Shown: positions 15,990 to 25,777, counted from the first letter of the stretch. The stretch: 64,000 nt of DNA from Thioclava atlantica (GCF_000737065.1 NZ_AQRC01000002.1:248001-312000); one strand, 5' to 3'. The notes: generated by a model from the sequence alone, not told the origin. Numbers and translations are program-made.

Positions 15990-16011
15990 AAAGAGGGGGC
16001 AGCGCCCCCTT
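15990..16011 (-). terminator. Terminator of the OmpA/MotB-like gene
   Basis: On the minus strand GGGGGC-GCT-GCCCCC is followed by TCTTTCC, about ten bases after the stop at 16021. Confidence 0.55.
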
Positions 16012-16020
16012 TCCCCGCTC

Positions 16021-17412
16021 TCAGCGTTCTGTGAGCTTCAGCTCGATCCGGCGGTTCTGGGCGCGGGCTTCGGGTGTGTCGCCGGTGGCCACGGGATCGT
16101 ATTGCCCGAAGCCCGCGGCGGCTAGGCGCTGCGGCGGGAAGCCCAGATCGTCGACCATGTAGCGCACCACCGAGAGCGCGCGGGCCTGGCTGAGCTCCCA
16201 ATTGTCCTTGAACTGCCCCTGCCCCGAAAGCGGCGTGTCGTCGGTATGGCCGTCCACGCGGATGATCCACGGGATCTCCTTCGGGATCTCGCCGCGCAGC
16301 TGGTCGAGCAGGTCGGTCACCTGCTTGATCTGCGCCTTGCCGGCATCGGAGAGCGTGGCGGAGGCCGGCGGGAAGAGCACCTCGGAGGAGAAGACGAAAC
16401 GGTCGCCCTCGACCTTCACGCCCTCTTTGCCCTTGAGCACCTGCGACAGCTTGCCGAAGAATTCCGAGCGGTAATTCTGCAGATCCTTCGCCTTGGCCTC
16501 GGCCTCCTTGCGCATCTGCTCCTCTAGATCGGCGCGCTTCTTCTCCTCGGCGGCGGCACGCGCCAGCGCGGCGTTGAGCTGCTGGCCCAGATTGTCGATC
16601 TGGACCTTGGCATCGGCATCCTTCTGCTGCGCCTCGTCGAGCACGTTCTGGAGCTGGGCAAGCTGCGTGCGCAGCGCCGCGACCTGCTGATTGAGCAGGG
16701 CCACCTTCTTCGCGCCCTGATCCGAGATCGCTTTCTGCTGCTCGAGCGCCTTCTGCGCGGTCGCCTTCAGCGCGGCCTGTTTCTCCGCCTCGCTCAGCTG
16801 GCTGTCGAGCTGCGCCTGGAGGTCCTTCTTGGCGGCCTGCGCGGCGGCGAGCAGGGTGAGCGTCTCCTCGGCCTGCTTGCGCGCCTCCTCGAGCTGAAGC
16901 GTCATCGCCGCCACCTCGTCGCCGGACTTGGTCAGCTTGTCGCGCAGATCGGCGATGGTCTGCTTGCTCAGGCGGATCTCGTCGGCCCTGGCCGTCGCAT
17001 CCTGCCGCGCCGCGTCCCGCTCGCCGATCAGCTGGGCCACGCGGGCCTCGAATTCGGTGATCTTCTGGGTCGCGCTGTCGAGCGCGGCCTTGCGGTCCTG
17101 CAATTGCGAGGTCAGCGTCGCGATCAGGGTCTGCTGTTCGTCCGCCTTGTCCTTCGCATCCTCGAGCTGGCCGGTCAGCGTCTGGCTGCGGGTCTGCTCG
17201 AGCGAGAGCGCCTTGGCGAGGTTGGCGACCTGCTCGTTGAGCGAGGACAGCTCGGTTTCCTTGGTGCTCAGCGTGTCGCGCAGCACCGATTGCACGATCA
17301 TGAAGATCGACAGCACGAACATCAGCACCAGCAGGAGCGCCGTCATCGCATCGACGAAACCGGGCCAGATATTCGTCGAGAAGCGATTGTTGCTGCGACG
17401 GGCGAGCGCCAT
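16021..17412 (-). CDS. MotB-like protein: one membrane segment, long coiled coil, OmpA peptidoglycan-binding domain
   Basis: 463 residues. NIWPGFVDAMTALLLVLMFVL (residues 14-34) is a MotB-type transmembrane helix with the proton-carrying aspartate (Asp21). Residues about 40-300 are continuous heptad coiled coil (Gln/Ala/Lys/Glu-rich). Residues about 320-463 are OmpA-like: FVFSSEVLFPPASATLSDAGKAQI, RVDGHTDDTPL, NWELSQARALSVVRYM, AAGFGQYDPVATGDT, ARAQNRRIELKL. With the MotA/ExbB-like partner encoded just upstream (3-bp gap) it should form a proton-driven stator-like complex in the inner membrane that reaches peptidoglycan. No flagellar or defence genes adjoin. The pair is a conserved orphan unit in this group as far as I know; its work output is undefined. 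Confidence 0.85.
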   Translation of the reverse strand: MALARRSNNRFSTNIWPGFVDAMTALLLVLMFVLSIFMIVQSVLRDTLSTKETELSSLNEQVANLAKALSLEQTRSQTLTGQLEDAKDKADEQQTLIATLTSQLQDRKAALDSATQKITEFEARVAQLIGERDAARQDATARADEIRLSKQTIADLRDKLTKSGDEVAAMTLQLEEARKQAEETLTLLAAAQAAKKDLQAQLDSQLSEAEKQAALKATAQKALEQQKAISDQGAKKVALLNQQVAALRTQLAQLQNVLDEAQQKDADAKVQIDNLGQQLNAALARAAAEEKKRADLEEQMRKEAEAKAKDLQNYRSEFFGKLSQVLKGKEGVKVEGDRFVFSSEVLFPPASATLSDAGKAQIKQVTDLLDQLRGEIPKEIPWIIRVDGHTDDTPLSGQGQFKDNWELSQARALSVVRYMVDDLGFPPQRLAAAGFGQYDPVATGDTPEARAQNRRIELKLTER

Positions 17413-17415
17413 GGA

Positions 17416-18612
17416 TCAGTCCTCGATGCGCGGCTTGTAGCCGAGAATGGCACGGGTGAGCGCCGCGAAATCATGGCGCAGGTCGGCCATGCTCTCCTGT
17501 CGGCCGGCCGAGACCTCCTCGAGCATCCGCATCATCTGCTGGTCGATCGAGCGCAGCCGCATCCGGGTCTCCATCAGCGCCTCGGCCTCGGGCGCGCCCT
17601 CGGCGGTGCGCGCGGCGAGCATGTCGAGTGAGCCGATCAGCCGCTCCTGCCCGTCCGCCATCTGCTGGAGCGCGTGATATTGCTGCGCACGCGCGTCGAG
17701 CTCGGAGCCCAGACGCTCGGACAGGTCGTGGATCGCATTCGACAGATGGGCGATACGCGCCTCGGTCTGCACCCTGCCCGCATCGGAGCGCACGAACAGG
17801 GTCTGGATCTGCTCCATCTGCTCGGACATGTGATCGAGGATCCCCGCGATCATCGAATTCTCGCCCTCGTCCCCTTCGAGCGCGGTGAAGCTCAGCCGGG
17901 TGATCGAGGAGATCCATTCCTCGAGCTCGCGGTAGAAACGGTTCTGCCCGTGGGTCACGAAGAGTTCGAGAAGCCCGACGACGAGCGACCCCGCAAGGCC
18001 CAGCAGCGAGGAGGAGAACGCCGTGCCCATGCCGCCCAGCTGCGCCTCGAGCCCGGTCATCAGGTTGTCGAAGACGCCCATCGCGCTCTCGCCCGGCTTG
18101 GGTGCGAGCGCGCGGATCGTCTCGACCACGGCGGGCACGGTCGTGGCGAGGCCGTAGAAGGTGCCGAGCAGACCGAGGAAGATCAGAAGGCTCGCGATGT
18201 AGCGCGTGATGTCGCGCGCCTCGTCGATCCGGGTCGCGACGGATTCGAGGATCGAGCGGCCCGAGGAAGACGACACCGCGCGGCGTGCCTCGCGCGAGCC
18301 CAGCAGGGCGGCAAGCGGGGCGAGCATCGAGGGGGCGGTGTAATGCGGGCGCCCCGGGCGGTCGGCCGCGAAGCTCTCGATCCAGTTCACCGCCTTGACC
18401 AGCTGCACCACCTGCCAGAAGCAGGCGAGGATACCGATCACGAAGACCGCCGCGATGACCCCGTTGAGCCAGGGATTTGCGAGGAAGATCGGGAAGATGC
18501 GGGAATATGCGAAATAGCCGCCCGCGCCCACCAGTCCGAGGACCAGCAGCATCAGGAGAACCTGACGCACGGGTTGCGAAAATTGCGGCTCCAGCCGGTC
18601 CGGCTCGTGCAT
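17416..18612 (-). CDS. MotA/TolQ/ExbB-family proton channel protein
   Basis: 398 residues. N-terminal membrane helices are followed by the family core RYIASLLIFLGLLGTFYGLATTVPAVVETI and GLEAQLGGMGTAFSSSLLGLAGSLVVGLLELFVTHGQNRFYRELEEWI (residues about 140-240). A cytoplasmic helical tail of about 150 residues follows (MAGILDHMSEQMEQIQTLF..., ARTAEGAPEAEALMETRMRLRSIDQQMMRMLEE). It should be the five-subunit ring around two MotB-like helices. It lies directly before its partner and the two are surely co-transcribed. The tail is longer than in ExbB but shorter than in Zorya ZorA. Confidence 0.87.
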   Translation of the reverse strand: MHEPDRLEPQFSQPVRQVLLMLLVLGLVGAGGYFAYSRIFPIFLANPWLNGVIAAVFVIGILACFWQVVQLVKAVNWIESFAADRPGRPHYTAPSMLAPLAALLGSREARRAVSSSSGRSILESVATRIDEARDITRYIASLLIFLGLLGTFYGLATTVPAVVETIRALAPKPGESAMGVFDNLMTGLEAQLGGMGTAFSSSLLGLAGSLVVGLLELFVTHGQNRFYRELEEWISSITRLSFTALEGDEGENSMIAGILDHMSEQMEQIQTLFVRSDAGRVQTEARIAHLSNAIHDLSERLGSELDARAQQYHALQQMADGQERLIGSLDMLAARTAEGAPEAEALMETRMRLRSIDQQMMRMLEEVSAGRQESMADLRHDFAALTRAILGYKPRIED

Positions 18613-18673
18613 GGATTGTCTCTCTTGCCTGTTTCGACGGGAGCCTAGCCGCGCACTCCCGTTTCGCCAAGGG

Positions 18674-19222
18674 TTAACGCATCAATTCGCGCACCCGTGC
18701 CGCCAGTGCATCAAGGCTCGGATCGGGAATCCCCAATTCGTGCAGATGTGCTGCCGTATTGAACAGATATTCGTGGTTCGGACCGCGCCCGCCATGGGCC
18801 TGGGCGATGATCGCGGCCTGCTCCTCATGGGTGAGCCCGCCGCAATACTGGTCGTGATGGCGGTCGATCACATAGGTCACCGCGTGCACGCGCCGCCCAT
18901 CCGCCAGATCGAGCGCCACCTCGCGTTCGAGATAGGCCGCGGTCACGAGTTCGCGCTTGCGCAGATAATCCATCACCTCGGCTTCCTGCCCGGCGCGCAC
19001 CGAGAAGGCGAGCCCCGCGCAGGTCCCCTCCCCCTCGTCGAGCGCCAGAACCAGACCCGGCGCCTCGGGCCTGCCGCGATGGACGAGCGAACGCATGCAG
19101 AAAGACCGCTCCCATCCCGGCGCGCGGGCGAGAAGACGCTCGGCCGGGTCGAAGCCCGGGTCCCAGATCAGCGAGCCGTAGCCGAAGATCCAGATCGTGT
19201 CTTGCATGGACTGGTTCTGCAT
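18674..19222 (-). CDS. Gamma-glutamylcyclotransferase (ChaC-like)
   Basis: 182 residues. WIFGYGSLIWDPGFDP is the ChaC/GGCT signature (YGSL), SFCMRSLVHRGRPEAPGLVLALDEGEGTCAGLAFSV follows, and YLRKRELVTAAYLEREVAL contains the catalytic glutamate region. ChaC enzymes degrade glutathione to 5-oxoproline and Cys-Gly in the cytosol. The start at 19222 has AAGG upstream; an internal ATG at 19207 is an alternative. Divergent from the DUF2125 gene. Confidence 0.93.
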   Translation of the reverse strand: MQNQSMQDTIWIFGYGSLIWDPGFDPAERLLARAPGWERSFCMRSLVHRGRPEAPGLVLALDEGEGTCAGLAFSVRAGQEAEVMDYLRKRELVTAAYLEREVALDLADGRRVHAVTYVIDRHHDQYCGGLTHEEQAAIIAQAHGGRGPNHEYLFNTAAHLHELGIPDPSLDALAARVRELMR

Positions 19223-19273
19223 CGCGCCACGCCTTACATGGGTGACGACGTTTTTGCAAAGGGGCCGCAGGCG

Positions 19274-20329
19274 ATGCGCAAACTGATCTGGCTGGTGGTG
19301 ATCCTGACGCTTGCCTATGGCGGGTACTGGTTCATGGGCGCGCGCAAGATCGAGGCGGGCGCGCAGGCGATGGTCTCGCAGGCGCGCTCGGAAGGCTGGG
19401 GCGATGCGAAATCGGTCTCGCTGGCGGGATTCCCGTCGCGCTTCGATCTGACCTTCGACGAACCGCAACTCACCGGGGGCGACGGGCTGTGGCACTGGCA
19501 GGCGCCTTTCGCGCAGCTCTTCGCACTCGGTTACCGCCCGAACGAGGTGATCGCCTATCTGCCCTCGGGGCAGGAACTCGACATCGGCGATCGCAGCTAC
19601 CGGCTCGACCTCGCCGATATGCGCGCCTCGGCACGCGTGAGCTATTCCCCTGCCCTGCCTCTCGAAGACGCGGTCGCGGTGCTCAGCAAACCCGTCCTGA
19701 TCCCGAAAACCGGCAGCACCCCCGAGGTCTCCGCCGACCAGATCCGCCTCGCGATCTCGCGCGAGGACAAGGCGCAGGGCGCGCTCGGCTCCTCGGCCAG
19801 CGCGAGCGATCTGGTGATGCCGGGCGCGGCCTACCGGCTCGGCGCGGAGGCGGTGAACCTGACCCTGCCACCCGAGATCGCGCAGGATCTGGAAACCAAG
19901 GCGGGGCTGCCCACCACGCTTGCGCGGCTCCATTTCGACGCGGTCACCGGGCTGCAGGCGCCGATCACCCGCGCCGCGCTCCAACGGGGCCTGCCCGGGG
20001 TGATGACCTTCTCGCTCTCCGACCTTTCGCTCAGCTGGGGCGGCAACGACCTCTCGGCCAAGGGTGACCTGCGCATCGACGCGAGCGGCTATCCCGAGGG
20101 CACGATCGAGATCCGCTCGGCCAGCTGGCGCAAATGGGTCGAGGTGGCGCAGAAGCTCGGGCTGATCGGCCAGGACGAGGTGAAGGTGGTGACCAGCGTG
20201 GGCACGATGCTGGCCGCGCAGGACCCGGGCAATGCGGTGACCGTGCCGCTGATTTTCCAGAACGGGATGATGCGGCTCGGGCCGATCCCGCTGGGCGCGG
20301 CGCCGCAGCTCCCGGTTCAGCGGCAGTAA
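19274..20329 (+). CDS. DUF2125 family exported protein
   Basis: 351 residues. A signal or anchor segment (RKLIWLVVILTLAYGGYWFMGARKIEAGAQAMVSQARSEGW) is followed by AGFPSRFDLTFDEPQL and WQAPFAQLFALGYRPNEVIAYLPSGQEL, the DUF2125 pattern of alphaproteobacterial envelope proteins of unknown function. The body is beta-rich. The 3' end overlaps the convergent extensin-like gene by 13 bp. Confidence 0.88.
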   Translation: MRKLIWLVVILTLAYGGYWFMGARKIEAGAQAMVSQARSEGWGDAKSVSLAGFPSRFDLTFDEPQLTGGDGLWHWQAPFAQLFALGYRPNEVIAYLPSGQELDIGDRSYRLDLADMRASARVSYSPALPLEDAVAVLSKPVLIPKTGSTPEVSADQIRLAISREDKAQGALGSSASASDLVMPGAAYRLGAEAVNLTLPPEIAQDLETKAGLPTTLARLHFDAVTGLQAPITRAALQRGLPGVMTFSLSDLSLSWGGNDLSAKGDLRIDASGYPEGTIEIRSASWRKWVEVAQKLGLIGQDEVKVVTSVGTMLAAQDPGNAVTVPLIFQNGMMRLGPIPLGAAPQLPVQRQ

Positions 20330-20937
20330 GGACCCGAGCGGTAACGCGCCACATCGACATGGATGTGGTCCTGATGGAAGCGGTCGGATTTCGGCCCGAG
20401 CACGGTGCCGAAGGGGCCGCAGGCCGAGCGGTGCATCTTGCGCATCACCCGCCGCCCGTCGCCGCGCCAGTTCTCGAGCACGCTCAGCCGTGTCCCGTCG
20501 CGCAGGATCACCCCGGAGACGTCGATCGCATTGCCCTTCGCGTGCTCGGAAAGCTTCGCGCCGCGCTGCGAATTGCGCGACCGGCAGGAATAGGAGGCGG
20601 CGATGCGGATCGCCTCGATGCCGCCGCCGCGCCGCCCGACCGCCGGGCGGATCCCGCGATCGACCCACCGCTTGAAGGACCGCGCCGCGGAACAGTTCAC
20701 CCGCGCGGGCGTCGTCAGCCGGATGCCCGAGACGGCCGTGATCTGGACGGGGTTCTCGATCCCGCAGGCGCCCGGACCGTCGATCGGCGCGATGACCTGC
20801 CCTTCGAGGCCGGGAATGCCGCACAGGCTGCCGGAAGAGGAATAGCGCGCCGCGCGCGGCTCACGCTCTTCGCCGCCACGGCCGCACGAGCCCAGGGCCA
20901 CCAGCGCCGCGAAGGCGATGAGCGCGCCCGCCCTCAT
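20317..20937 (-). CDS. Extensin-like C-terminal domain lipoprotein
   Basis: 206 residues. An N-terminal lipobox (IAFAALVALGSCGRGG, Cys at about 18) indicates a lipoprotein. The mature part has CGIPGLEGQ, ITAVSGIRLTTPARVNCSAARSFKRW, KLSEHAKGNAIDVSGV and FHQDHIHVDVARY. The SEHAxGNAIDV and DHxHVD elements resemble LAS/M15-type zinc peptidase ligands, so a peptidoglycan-trimming role is plausible but unproven. Its start overlaps the tyrC stop by four bases, making a hisC-tyrC-extensin operon. Confidence 0.88.
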   Translation of the reverse strand: MRAGALIAFAALVALGSCGRGGEEREPRAARYSSSGSLCGIPGLEGQVIAPIDGPGACGIENPVQITAVSGIRLTTPARVNCSAARSFKRWVDRGIRPAVGRRGGGIEAIRIAASYSCRSRNSQRGAKLSEHAKGNAIDVSGVILRDGTRLSVLENWRGDGRRVMRKMHRSACGPFGTVLGPKSDRFHQDHIHVDVARYRSGPYCR

Positions 20938-21860
20938 CCCTCGCCCTTCTTCGGCACGCGCCCGAAATCGGGTGCATCGGTATCCTGCCCCGCCTCGATG
21001 ATACCGCGCCGGATCTCGCGGGTGCGCGAGAAGTAATCGTGCAGCATCTGCCCGTCGCCCATCCGGATCGCCCGCTGGAGCATGAAGAGCTCCTCGGTGA
21101 AGCGCCCGAGAATGTCGAGCGTGGCTTCCTTGTTCGTCAGGAACACGTCGCGCCACATGGTCGGGTCCGAAGCCGCGATCCGGGTGAAGTCGCGAAAGCC
21201 CGAGGCCGAATACTTGATGACCTCCTGCTGGCTCACCCGGCGCAGGTGATCGGCCACGCCCACCATCGTATAGGCGATCAGATGCGGCGTATGCGACACG
21301 ACCGAGAGCACGAGATCGTGGTGATCGGGCTCCATCTCGTCGACATTCGCCCCCATCGCGGTGACGAGCGACTTGAGCCGATCGAGCGCGGCCGGATCCG
21401 TCCCCTCGAGCGGCGTGAAGAGCCACCAGCGGTTCACGAAAAGCGAGGCGAAGCCCGAGCGCGGGCCCGATTGCTCGGTCCCGGCCAGCGGGTGGCCCGG
21501 AATGAAATGGACATGGGCGGGCATATGCGGCCCGACCGCGTCGATCACCGCACGCTTGACCGAACCGACATCGGTGACCGTCGCGCCCTCGGCCAGATGC
21601 GGAGCGATCTCCTCGGCGATCTGCCCCATCACGCCCACGGGCACGCAGAGCACCACCAGATCGGCGCCGTCCACCGCCTCGGCGGCCGTGTCGAAGACCT
21701 TGTCCACCAGCCCGATCTCGAGCGCGGTCGCGCGCGTCTCGGCCGAGCGGGCATGGCCGGTGATCTCTCCCGCGAGCCCGTGCTCGCGCATCGCGCGGGC
21801 CATCGAGGAGGCGATCAGCCCGAGCCCGATCAGCGCGACCTTCTGGTAGATCACGCTCAT
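20934..21860 (-). CDS. tyrC: Prephenate/arogenate (cyclohexadienyl) dehydrogenase
   Basis: 308 residues. The N-terminal NAD site [40 protein letters not shown], and the substrate-site block [23 protein letters not shown] with the catalytic HPLAG histidine are all present, followed by [13 protein letters not shown] and [25 protein letters not shown]. It performs the oxidative decarboxylation step to tyrosine. Start overlaps the hisC stop by four bases (ATGA), so it is translationally coupled. Confidence 0.95.
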   Translation of the reverse strand: MSVIYQKVALIGLGLIASSMARAMREHGLAGEITGHARSAETRATALEIGLVDKVFDTAAEAVDGADLVVLCVPVGVMGQIAEEIAPHLAEGATVTDVGSVKRAVIDAVGPHMPAHVHFIPGHPLAGTEQSGPRSGFASLFVNRWWLFTPLEGTDPAALDRLKSLVTAMGANVDEMEPDHHDLVLSVVSHTPHLIAYTMVGVADHLRRVSQQEVIKYSASGFRDFTRIAASDPTMWRDVFLTNKEATLDILGRFTEELFMLQRAIRMGDGQMLHDYFSRTREIRRGIIEAGQDTDAPDFGRVPKKGEG

Positions 21861-22957
21861 TCCTGCGGTCCCGCGCCGCCCGCCTTGAACACGCCGATGA
21901 GATGCGCGACCCGGCGGCAGGAGGGCTCGTCGCCCACCGTGATGCGCAGGCAGTTGGGCAGGTTGTAGCCCGCGACCCGGCGCACGATGATGCCTTCGGT
22001 CTTGAGATAGGCGTCACAGGCCGTGGCCTCCTCCTCGGAGGCGAAGCGTGCGAGGATGAAGTTCGCCGTCGAAGTATCTGACGGAACGCCCTTTTCAGCC
22101 AGCGCCTCGGCCAACCACGCGCGCAGGCGGGTGTTGTCGTCGCGGCACTTGTTGACCCAGTCCTGATCGCGCACCGCGGCCTCGGAGGTCTCGAGCTGCG
22201 CGGTGGAGAGGTTGAACGGGCCACGGATGCGGTTGAGGATGTCGATCACCTCGCGCGGGCCGTAGCCCCAGCCCACGCGCAACCCGCCCAGCCCGTAGAT
22301 CTTCGAGAAGGTCCGGGTCATGAACACGTTGGGCAGGCGCGTGGCAAGTTCCGCCCCGCCATCATAGCCCTCGACATATTCCGCATAGGCCCCGTCGACC
22401 ACCAGCAGCACGCCCTTGGGCAGACCGGCGGCGAGATGTTCGAGCTCGGCCAGACCGATCATCGTGCCGGTCGGGTTGTTCGGGTTGGCAAGGAAGACGA
22501 GCTTGGTCTTCTTGGTGCAGGCCGCGAGGATCGCGTCGACATCGGTGGTGCGCTCGCGCTCGGCCACCTGCACCGGGGTGCCGCCCGCCGCCTGCGTCGC
22601 GATCCGGTACATCAGGAAGCCGTGCTCGGTGAACACGACCTCGTCGCGATGGCCCACGAAGGACTGGCACAGCAGGTGGATGATCTCGTCCGAACCCGCG
22701 CCGCAGATGATCCGGTCGGGATCGAGCCCGTGCACCTCGCCGATCGCCGTGCGCAGCCGCGCGTGGTCGGTCGAGGGGTAGCGATGCATCGTATGCGCGC
22801 ATTTGACGAAGGCATCCTTGGCCTTGTCGGAGGGGCCGAACGGGTTCTCGTTCGAGCTGAGCTTGATCGCGTCGGTGCGCCCCGCCACATGCGAGGCCCC
22901 GCCCTCGTAAAGGGCGATGTCCATGATGCCGGGCTGGGGACGGATATGCGTGGTCAT
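21857..22957 (-). CDS. hisC: Histidinol-phosphate / aromatic aminotransferase
   Basis: 366 residues, PLP-dependent fold type [72 protein letters not shown] and the PLP lysine in [19 protein letters not shown] are all in order. Placement before tyrC suggests it also serves phenylalanine/tyrosine transamination, as noted for this gene pair in many alphaproteobacteria. Confidence 0.94.
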   Translation of the reverse strand: MTTHIRPQPGIMDIALYEGGASHVAGRTDAIKLSSNENPFGPSDKAKDAFVKCAHTMHRYPSTDHARLRTAIGEVHGLDPDRIICGAGSDEIIHLLCQSFVGHRDEVVFTEHGFLMYRIATQAAGGTPVQVAERERTTDVDAILAACTKKTKLVFLANPNNPTGTMIGLAELEHLAAGLPKGVLLVVDGAYAEYVEGYDGGAELATRLPNVFMTRTFSKIYGLGGLRVGWGYGPREVIDILNRIRGPFNLSTAQLETSEAAVRDQDWVNKCRDDNTRLRAWLAEALAEKGVPSDTSTANFILARFASEEEATACDAYLKTEGIIVRRVAGYNLPNCLRITVGDEPSCRRVAHLIGVFKAGGAGPQE

Positions 22958-23080
22958 TGAGCTCTCCTGAATCTTGACCGACTTCTATCCGCCAAGCCCG
23001 CGCAGGGCTAGTGAGAAGATCACCCGTCCGCGACGACGCGGCAGGGATGCAACGCCGCCCGCCTGTTGGTCCGAGAATCG

Positions 23081-23110
23081 AAAAAGGCCGCACCCGGAGG
23101 TGCGGCCTTT
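23081..23110 (-). terminator. Terminator of rpsD
   Basis: On the minus strand AAAGGCCGCACC-TCCG-GGTGCGGCCTTT forms a 12-bp stem ending in TTTTT (23085-23081), 25 bp after the rpsD stop. Confidence 0.9.
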
Positions 23111-23134
23111 CCCGAAGATCGGCGAAGAACGGGA

Positions 23135-23755
23135 TCAGTTCTTCGCGTAGAATTCGACGACCAGGTTCGGTTCCATGACGACCGCGTAGGGCACGTCCGA
23201 CAGAGCCGGGGTGCGCACGAATTTCGCGGTCAGCTTGTTGTGGTCGACTTCGAGGTAATCAGGAACGTCGCGCTCGGCCGACTGGACGGCTTCGAGAACC
23301 AGAGCCATCTGCTTCGACTTCTCGCGAACCTCGACCACATCGCCTTCTTTCAGGCGGTAGGAGGGGATGTTCACTTTCTTGCCGTTCACCAGCACGTGGC
23401 CGTGGTTGACGAACTGACGCGCGGCGAAGACGGTCGGCACGAACTTGGCGCGGTAGACCAGCGCGTCGAGGCGGCGCTCGAGCAGGCCGACCAGGTTTTC
23501 ACCGGTGTCGCCCTTCACACGCTCGGCTTCGGCGTAGATGCGGCGGAATTGCTTCTCGGTCAGGTCGCCGTAGTAGCCCTTGAGCTTCTGCTTGGCGCGC
23601 AGCTGGATACCGAAATCCGACAGCTTGCCCTTGCGGCGCTGACCGTGCTGACCGGGGCCGTATTCGCGGCGGTTCACCGGCGACTTGGCGCGGCCCCAGA
23701 TGTTTTCGCCCATGCGGCGGTCGATTTTGTACTTGGCAGACGTGCGTTTGGTCAC
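23135..23755 (-). CDS. rpsD: 30S ribosomal protein S4
   Basis: 206 residues, standard length for S4, which nucleates assembly of the 16S 5' domain. [41 protein letters not shown], the S4 RNA-binding domain [42 protein letters not shown] and the C-terminal [13 protein letters not shown] are present. It stands alone here, away from the alpha operon, as usual in Rhodobacterales. AGGAGAT precedes the ATG. A good promoter and terminator bracket it; the 145-bp leader between promoter and start is long enough for autoregulation by S4. Confidence 0.98.
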   Translation of the reverse strand: MTKRTSAKYKIDRRMGENIWGRAKSPVNRREYGPGQHGQRRKGKLSDFGIQLRAKQKLKGYYGDLTEKQFRRIYAEAERVKGDTGENLVGLLERRLDALVYRAKFVPTVFAARQFVNHGHVLVNGKKVNIPSYRLKEGDVVEVREKSKQMALVLEAVQSAERDVPDYLEVDHNKLTAKFVRTPALSDVPYAVVMEPNLVVEFYAKN

Positions 23756-23899
23756 GGCTGATCTCCTTCTTAGCGTGTCGAAGGGCGTTGTCCTCCTCCC
23801 TCAACCCCATCCGAGAGGTTTCGGGCGACAGGTTTCCCCTCGCGGGGTCCACCAACACCAATGAATAACCCCGGCAACTCTCGTCACCGGGATGGCGGG

Positions 23900-23927
23900 C
23901 TTATACAGGCTGCGATCGGGGTGTCAA
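23900..23927 (-). promoter_or_regulatory. Strong promoter of rpsD
   Basis: On the minus strand TTGACA (23927-23922) and TATAAG (23905-23900) are separated by 16 bp. It overlaps the stop of the upstream TPR gene. Confidence 0.7.
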
Positions 23928-24511
23928 CCGCTCTGGCCCCCGTTTGCCCCGGCGGGCGGAAGATGCATCGGCAGCTGGCCGCGCGCGACGCGGGTGAGCG
24001 CCTTGAGCGCAAGCGCCCGGTTCGCGGGATCGTGCAGCAGGGAGGCGCGTAGATGGGCCGCCTCCTCGTCATGGCCCAGCTCGCAGGCCACGCGGTAGCG
24101 GGCGGCGAGCGCCTCGGGATCGGCGCCGAGACGATGCGCCGCCCCCGCCGCTTCCTCCCAGTGGCCCAGACGCAGCGCGAGCCGCATCAGGTTGCGCGCC
24201 GCATCGCCATCCTGCGGGTCGAGCGCGAGCGCCTTGGCGAAAGCCGCGCGCGCCTCCTCGAGCTGATCGGCGGCGAGCCGCACGCGTCCAAGCTCGAACC
24301 AGGCGATCGCGTAGCGCGGATCGCTCTTGACCGCCCGGGTGAGCCAATGGCCCATCTGCTCGGGCCGGCCCGCAGCTTCGAGAACCTTCGCCAGATTGTA
24401 GAAGATCGGCGCCGAGGCGTCCTTGCGCTTCGCCTCGCGGCGCAGCAGCGCCTCCGCCCCCGCCCAGTCCTGCGCGGCAATCAGATGCCCGAGTTTCGCC
24501 AATCCGCTCAT
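23924..24511 (-). CDS. Tetratricopeptide-repeat protein
   Basis: 195 residues from ATG 24511. TPR-like helices: DASAPIFYNLAKVLEAAGRPEQMGHWLTRAVKSDPRYAIAWFELGRVRLAADQLEEARAAFAKALALDPQDGDAARNLMRLALRLGHWEEAAG. No signal peptide or catalytic domain; a protein-interaction role is inferred. Divergent from the PHP gene (95 bp). Confidence 0.8.
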   Translation of the reverse strand: MSGLAKLGHLIAAQDWAGAEALLRREAKRKDASAPIFYNLAKVLEAAGRPEQMGHWLTRAVKSDPRYAIAWFELGRVRLAADQLEEARAAFAKALALDPQDGDAARNLMRLALRLGHWEEAAGAAHRLGADPEALAARYRVACELGHDEEAAHLRASLLHDPANRALALKALTRVARGQLPMHLPPAGANGGQSG

Positions 24512-24606
24512 GCGCGCACCATCCGCGAAAATCGTTGCGGATGCACGCGGATTGTCACATCGCTGTTGCGCGATCCTGCGAAGGGGTGCGCGCAAACTGA
24601 CGGAGG

Positions 24607-25536
24607 ATGCTCTTGAACGCTCTTTTCGATACCGGCCTGCCCTTCTGGCGCGGCAACCTGCATACCCATTCGAACCTCTCGGACGGCTGCCTCGACCCCG
24701 CCGAGGTCTGCCGCCGCTACAAGGCGGAAGGCTATGACTTCCTCGCGCTGACCGATCACTTCATCGGCCTCTTCAACTACCCGATCGCAGACACCCTGCC
24801 CTTCCGTGATGACGATTTCACGACGCTTCTGGGCGCGGAGCTGCATTCCGGTCCGATGGAGAACGGAGAGCTTTGGCATATCCTCGCCGTCGGCCTGCCG
24901 GCCGATTTCGAGCCCGCCAACGCTCCGCATTTCAACCCGGTCGAGGGGCAGGAAACCGGCCCCGAGATCGCGAAACGCGCCGTCGATGCCGGGGCGTTCG
25001 TCGCGATCGCCCACCCGCAATGGTCGGGCATGACGATGAACGATGCGCGCTCGATCGAATCGGCGCATGCGGTCGAGACCTACAACCACGGCTGCGCGAC
25101 GGGCTGCGACCGCGCGGACGGGTTCCACACGCTCGACCTGCTCCTGAGCGAAGGCAAGCGGCTGAACCTGGTCGCGACCGACGACGCACATTTCACCGAG
25201 CCCGACCATTTCGGCGGCTGGGTGATGGTGGGCGCGGCCGAGAACACCCCCGAGGCGCTGCTCGAGGCGCTCAAGGCGGGCCACTACTATTCGAGCCAGG
25301 GCCCGCAGCTGCGCCAGATCAGCTGGGACGACAAGAAGATCACGGTCGAATCCTCCTCGGCCGCCACGGTGATCGTTCAGGGGCACGGATGCGCGGCGGT
25401 GGCGAAACACGGCAATTCGCTCACCCGTACCGAGATCGCGCTCTCGCGCTTTGCCAAATCGCCCTGGATCCGCGTCTCGGTGATCGACGCAGCCGGGCGC
25501 CGCGCCTGGTCGAACCCGATCTGGCGCGAGGCCTGA
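24607..25536 (+). CDS. PHP-domain metal-dependent phosphoesterase
   Basis: 309 residues. NLHTHSNLSDG (metal ligands HxH), EGYDFLALTDHF, GAELHS, FVAIAHPQW and VATDDAHF are PHP motifs 1-4 in order. It belongs with YciV/TrpH-like phosphatases that hydrolyse small phosphates or oligonucleotides; substrate unknown. GGAGG-like sequence (acggaggatg) precedes the start. A dyad with 11-bp arms at 25564-25592 follows the stop and could be its terminator, although no U-run follows it. Confidence 0.87.
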   Translation: MLLNALFDTGLPFWRGNLHTHSNLSDGCLDPAEVCRRYKAEGYDFLALTDHFIGLFNYPIADTLPFRDDDFTTLLGAELHSGPMENGELWHILAVGLPADFEPANAPHFNPVEGQETGPEIAKRAVDAGAFVAIAHPQWSGMTMNDARSIESAHAVETYNHGCATGCDRADGFHTLDLLLSEGKRLNLVATDDAHFTEPDHFGGWVMVGAAENTPEALLEALKAGHYYSSQGPQLRQISWDDKKITVESSSAATVIVQGHGCAAVAKHGNSLTRTEIALSRFAKSPWIRVSVIDAAGRRAWSNPIWREA

Positions 25537-25777
25537 TCGGGCTGCGCCCCACCTTCAACAATCGATCGCGCCCGCGTCACACGGGCGCGATCAAAATTGA
25601 TCCCCCGCCCCCTGTTCAGCCCGGTCCGGCGCACCATGATTGCGCTAACGGGATGCGTGCTCCGGGCGGCGCATCCTGCCCTCCCCGACCTGCGGTATTG
25701 CGCGCAGGACGGGCGATCGGCGGCAGGTCACGATCCTGAGGCCGAATGGAGGAGACGCCCGGTCCAGGAGGATCCAG

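Noticed and set aside
14330-16270. Minus-strand frame opposite dnaB
   Set aside because: Shadow of the helicase gene; no motifs.
16021-18612. Zorya-type anti-phage system (ZorA/ZorB)
   Set aside because: The motor pair fits the fold, but there is no ZorC/D/E, ZorA tail length does not match, and the neighbourhood is housekeeping.
25564-25592. Riboswitch or intrinsic terminator before the sugar-binding protein gene
   Set aside because: A clean 11-bp dyad is present but lacks a U-run and has no known riboswitch core; mentioned only with the PHP gene.
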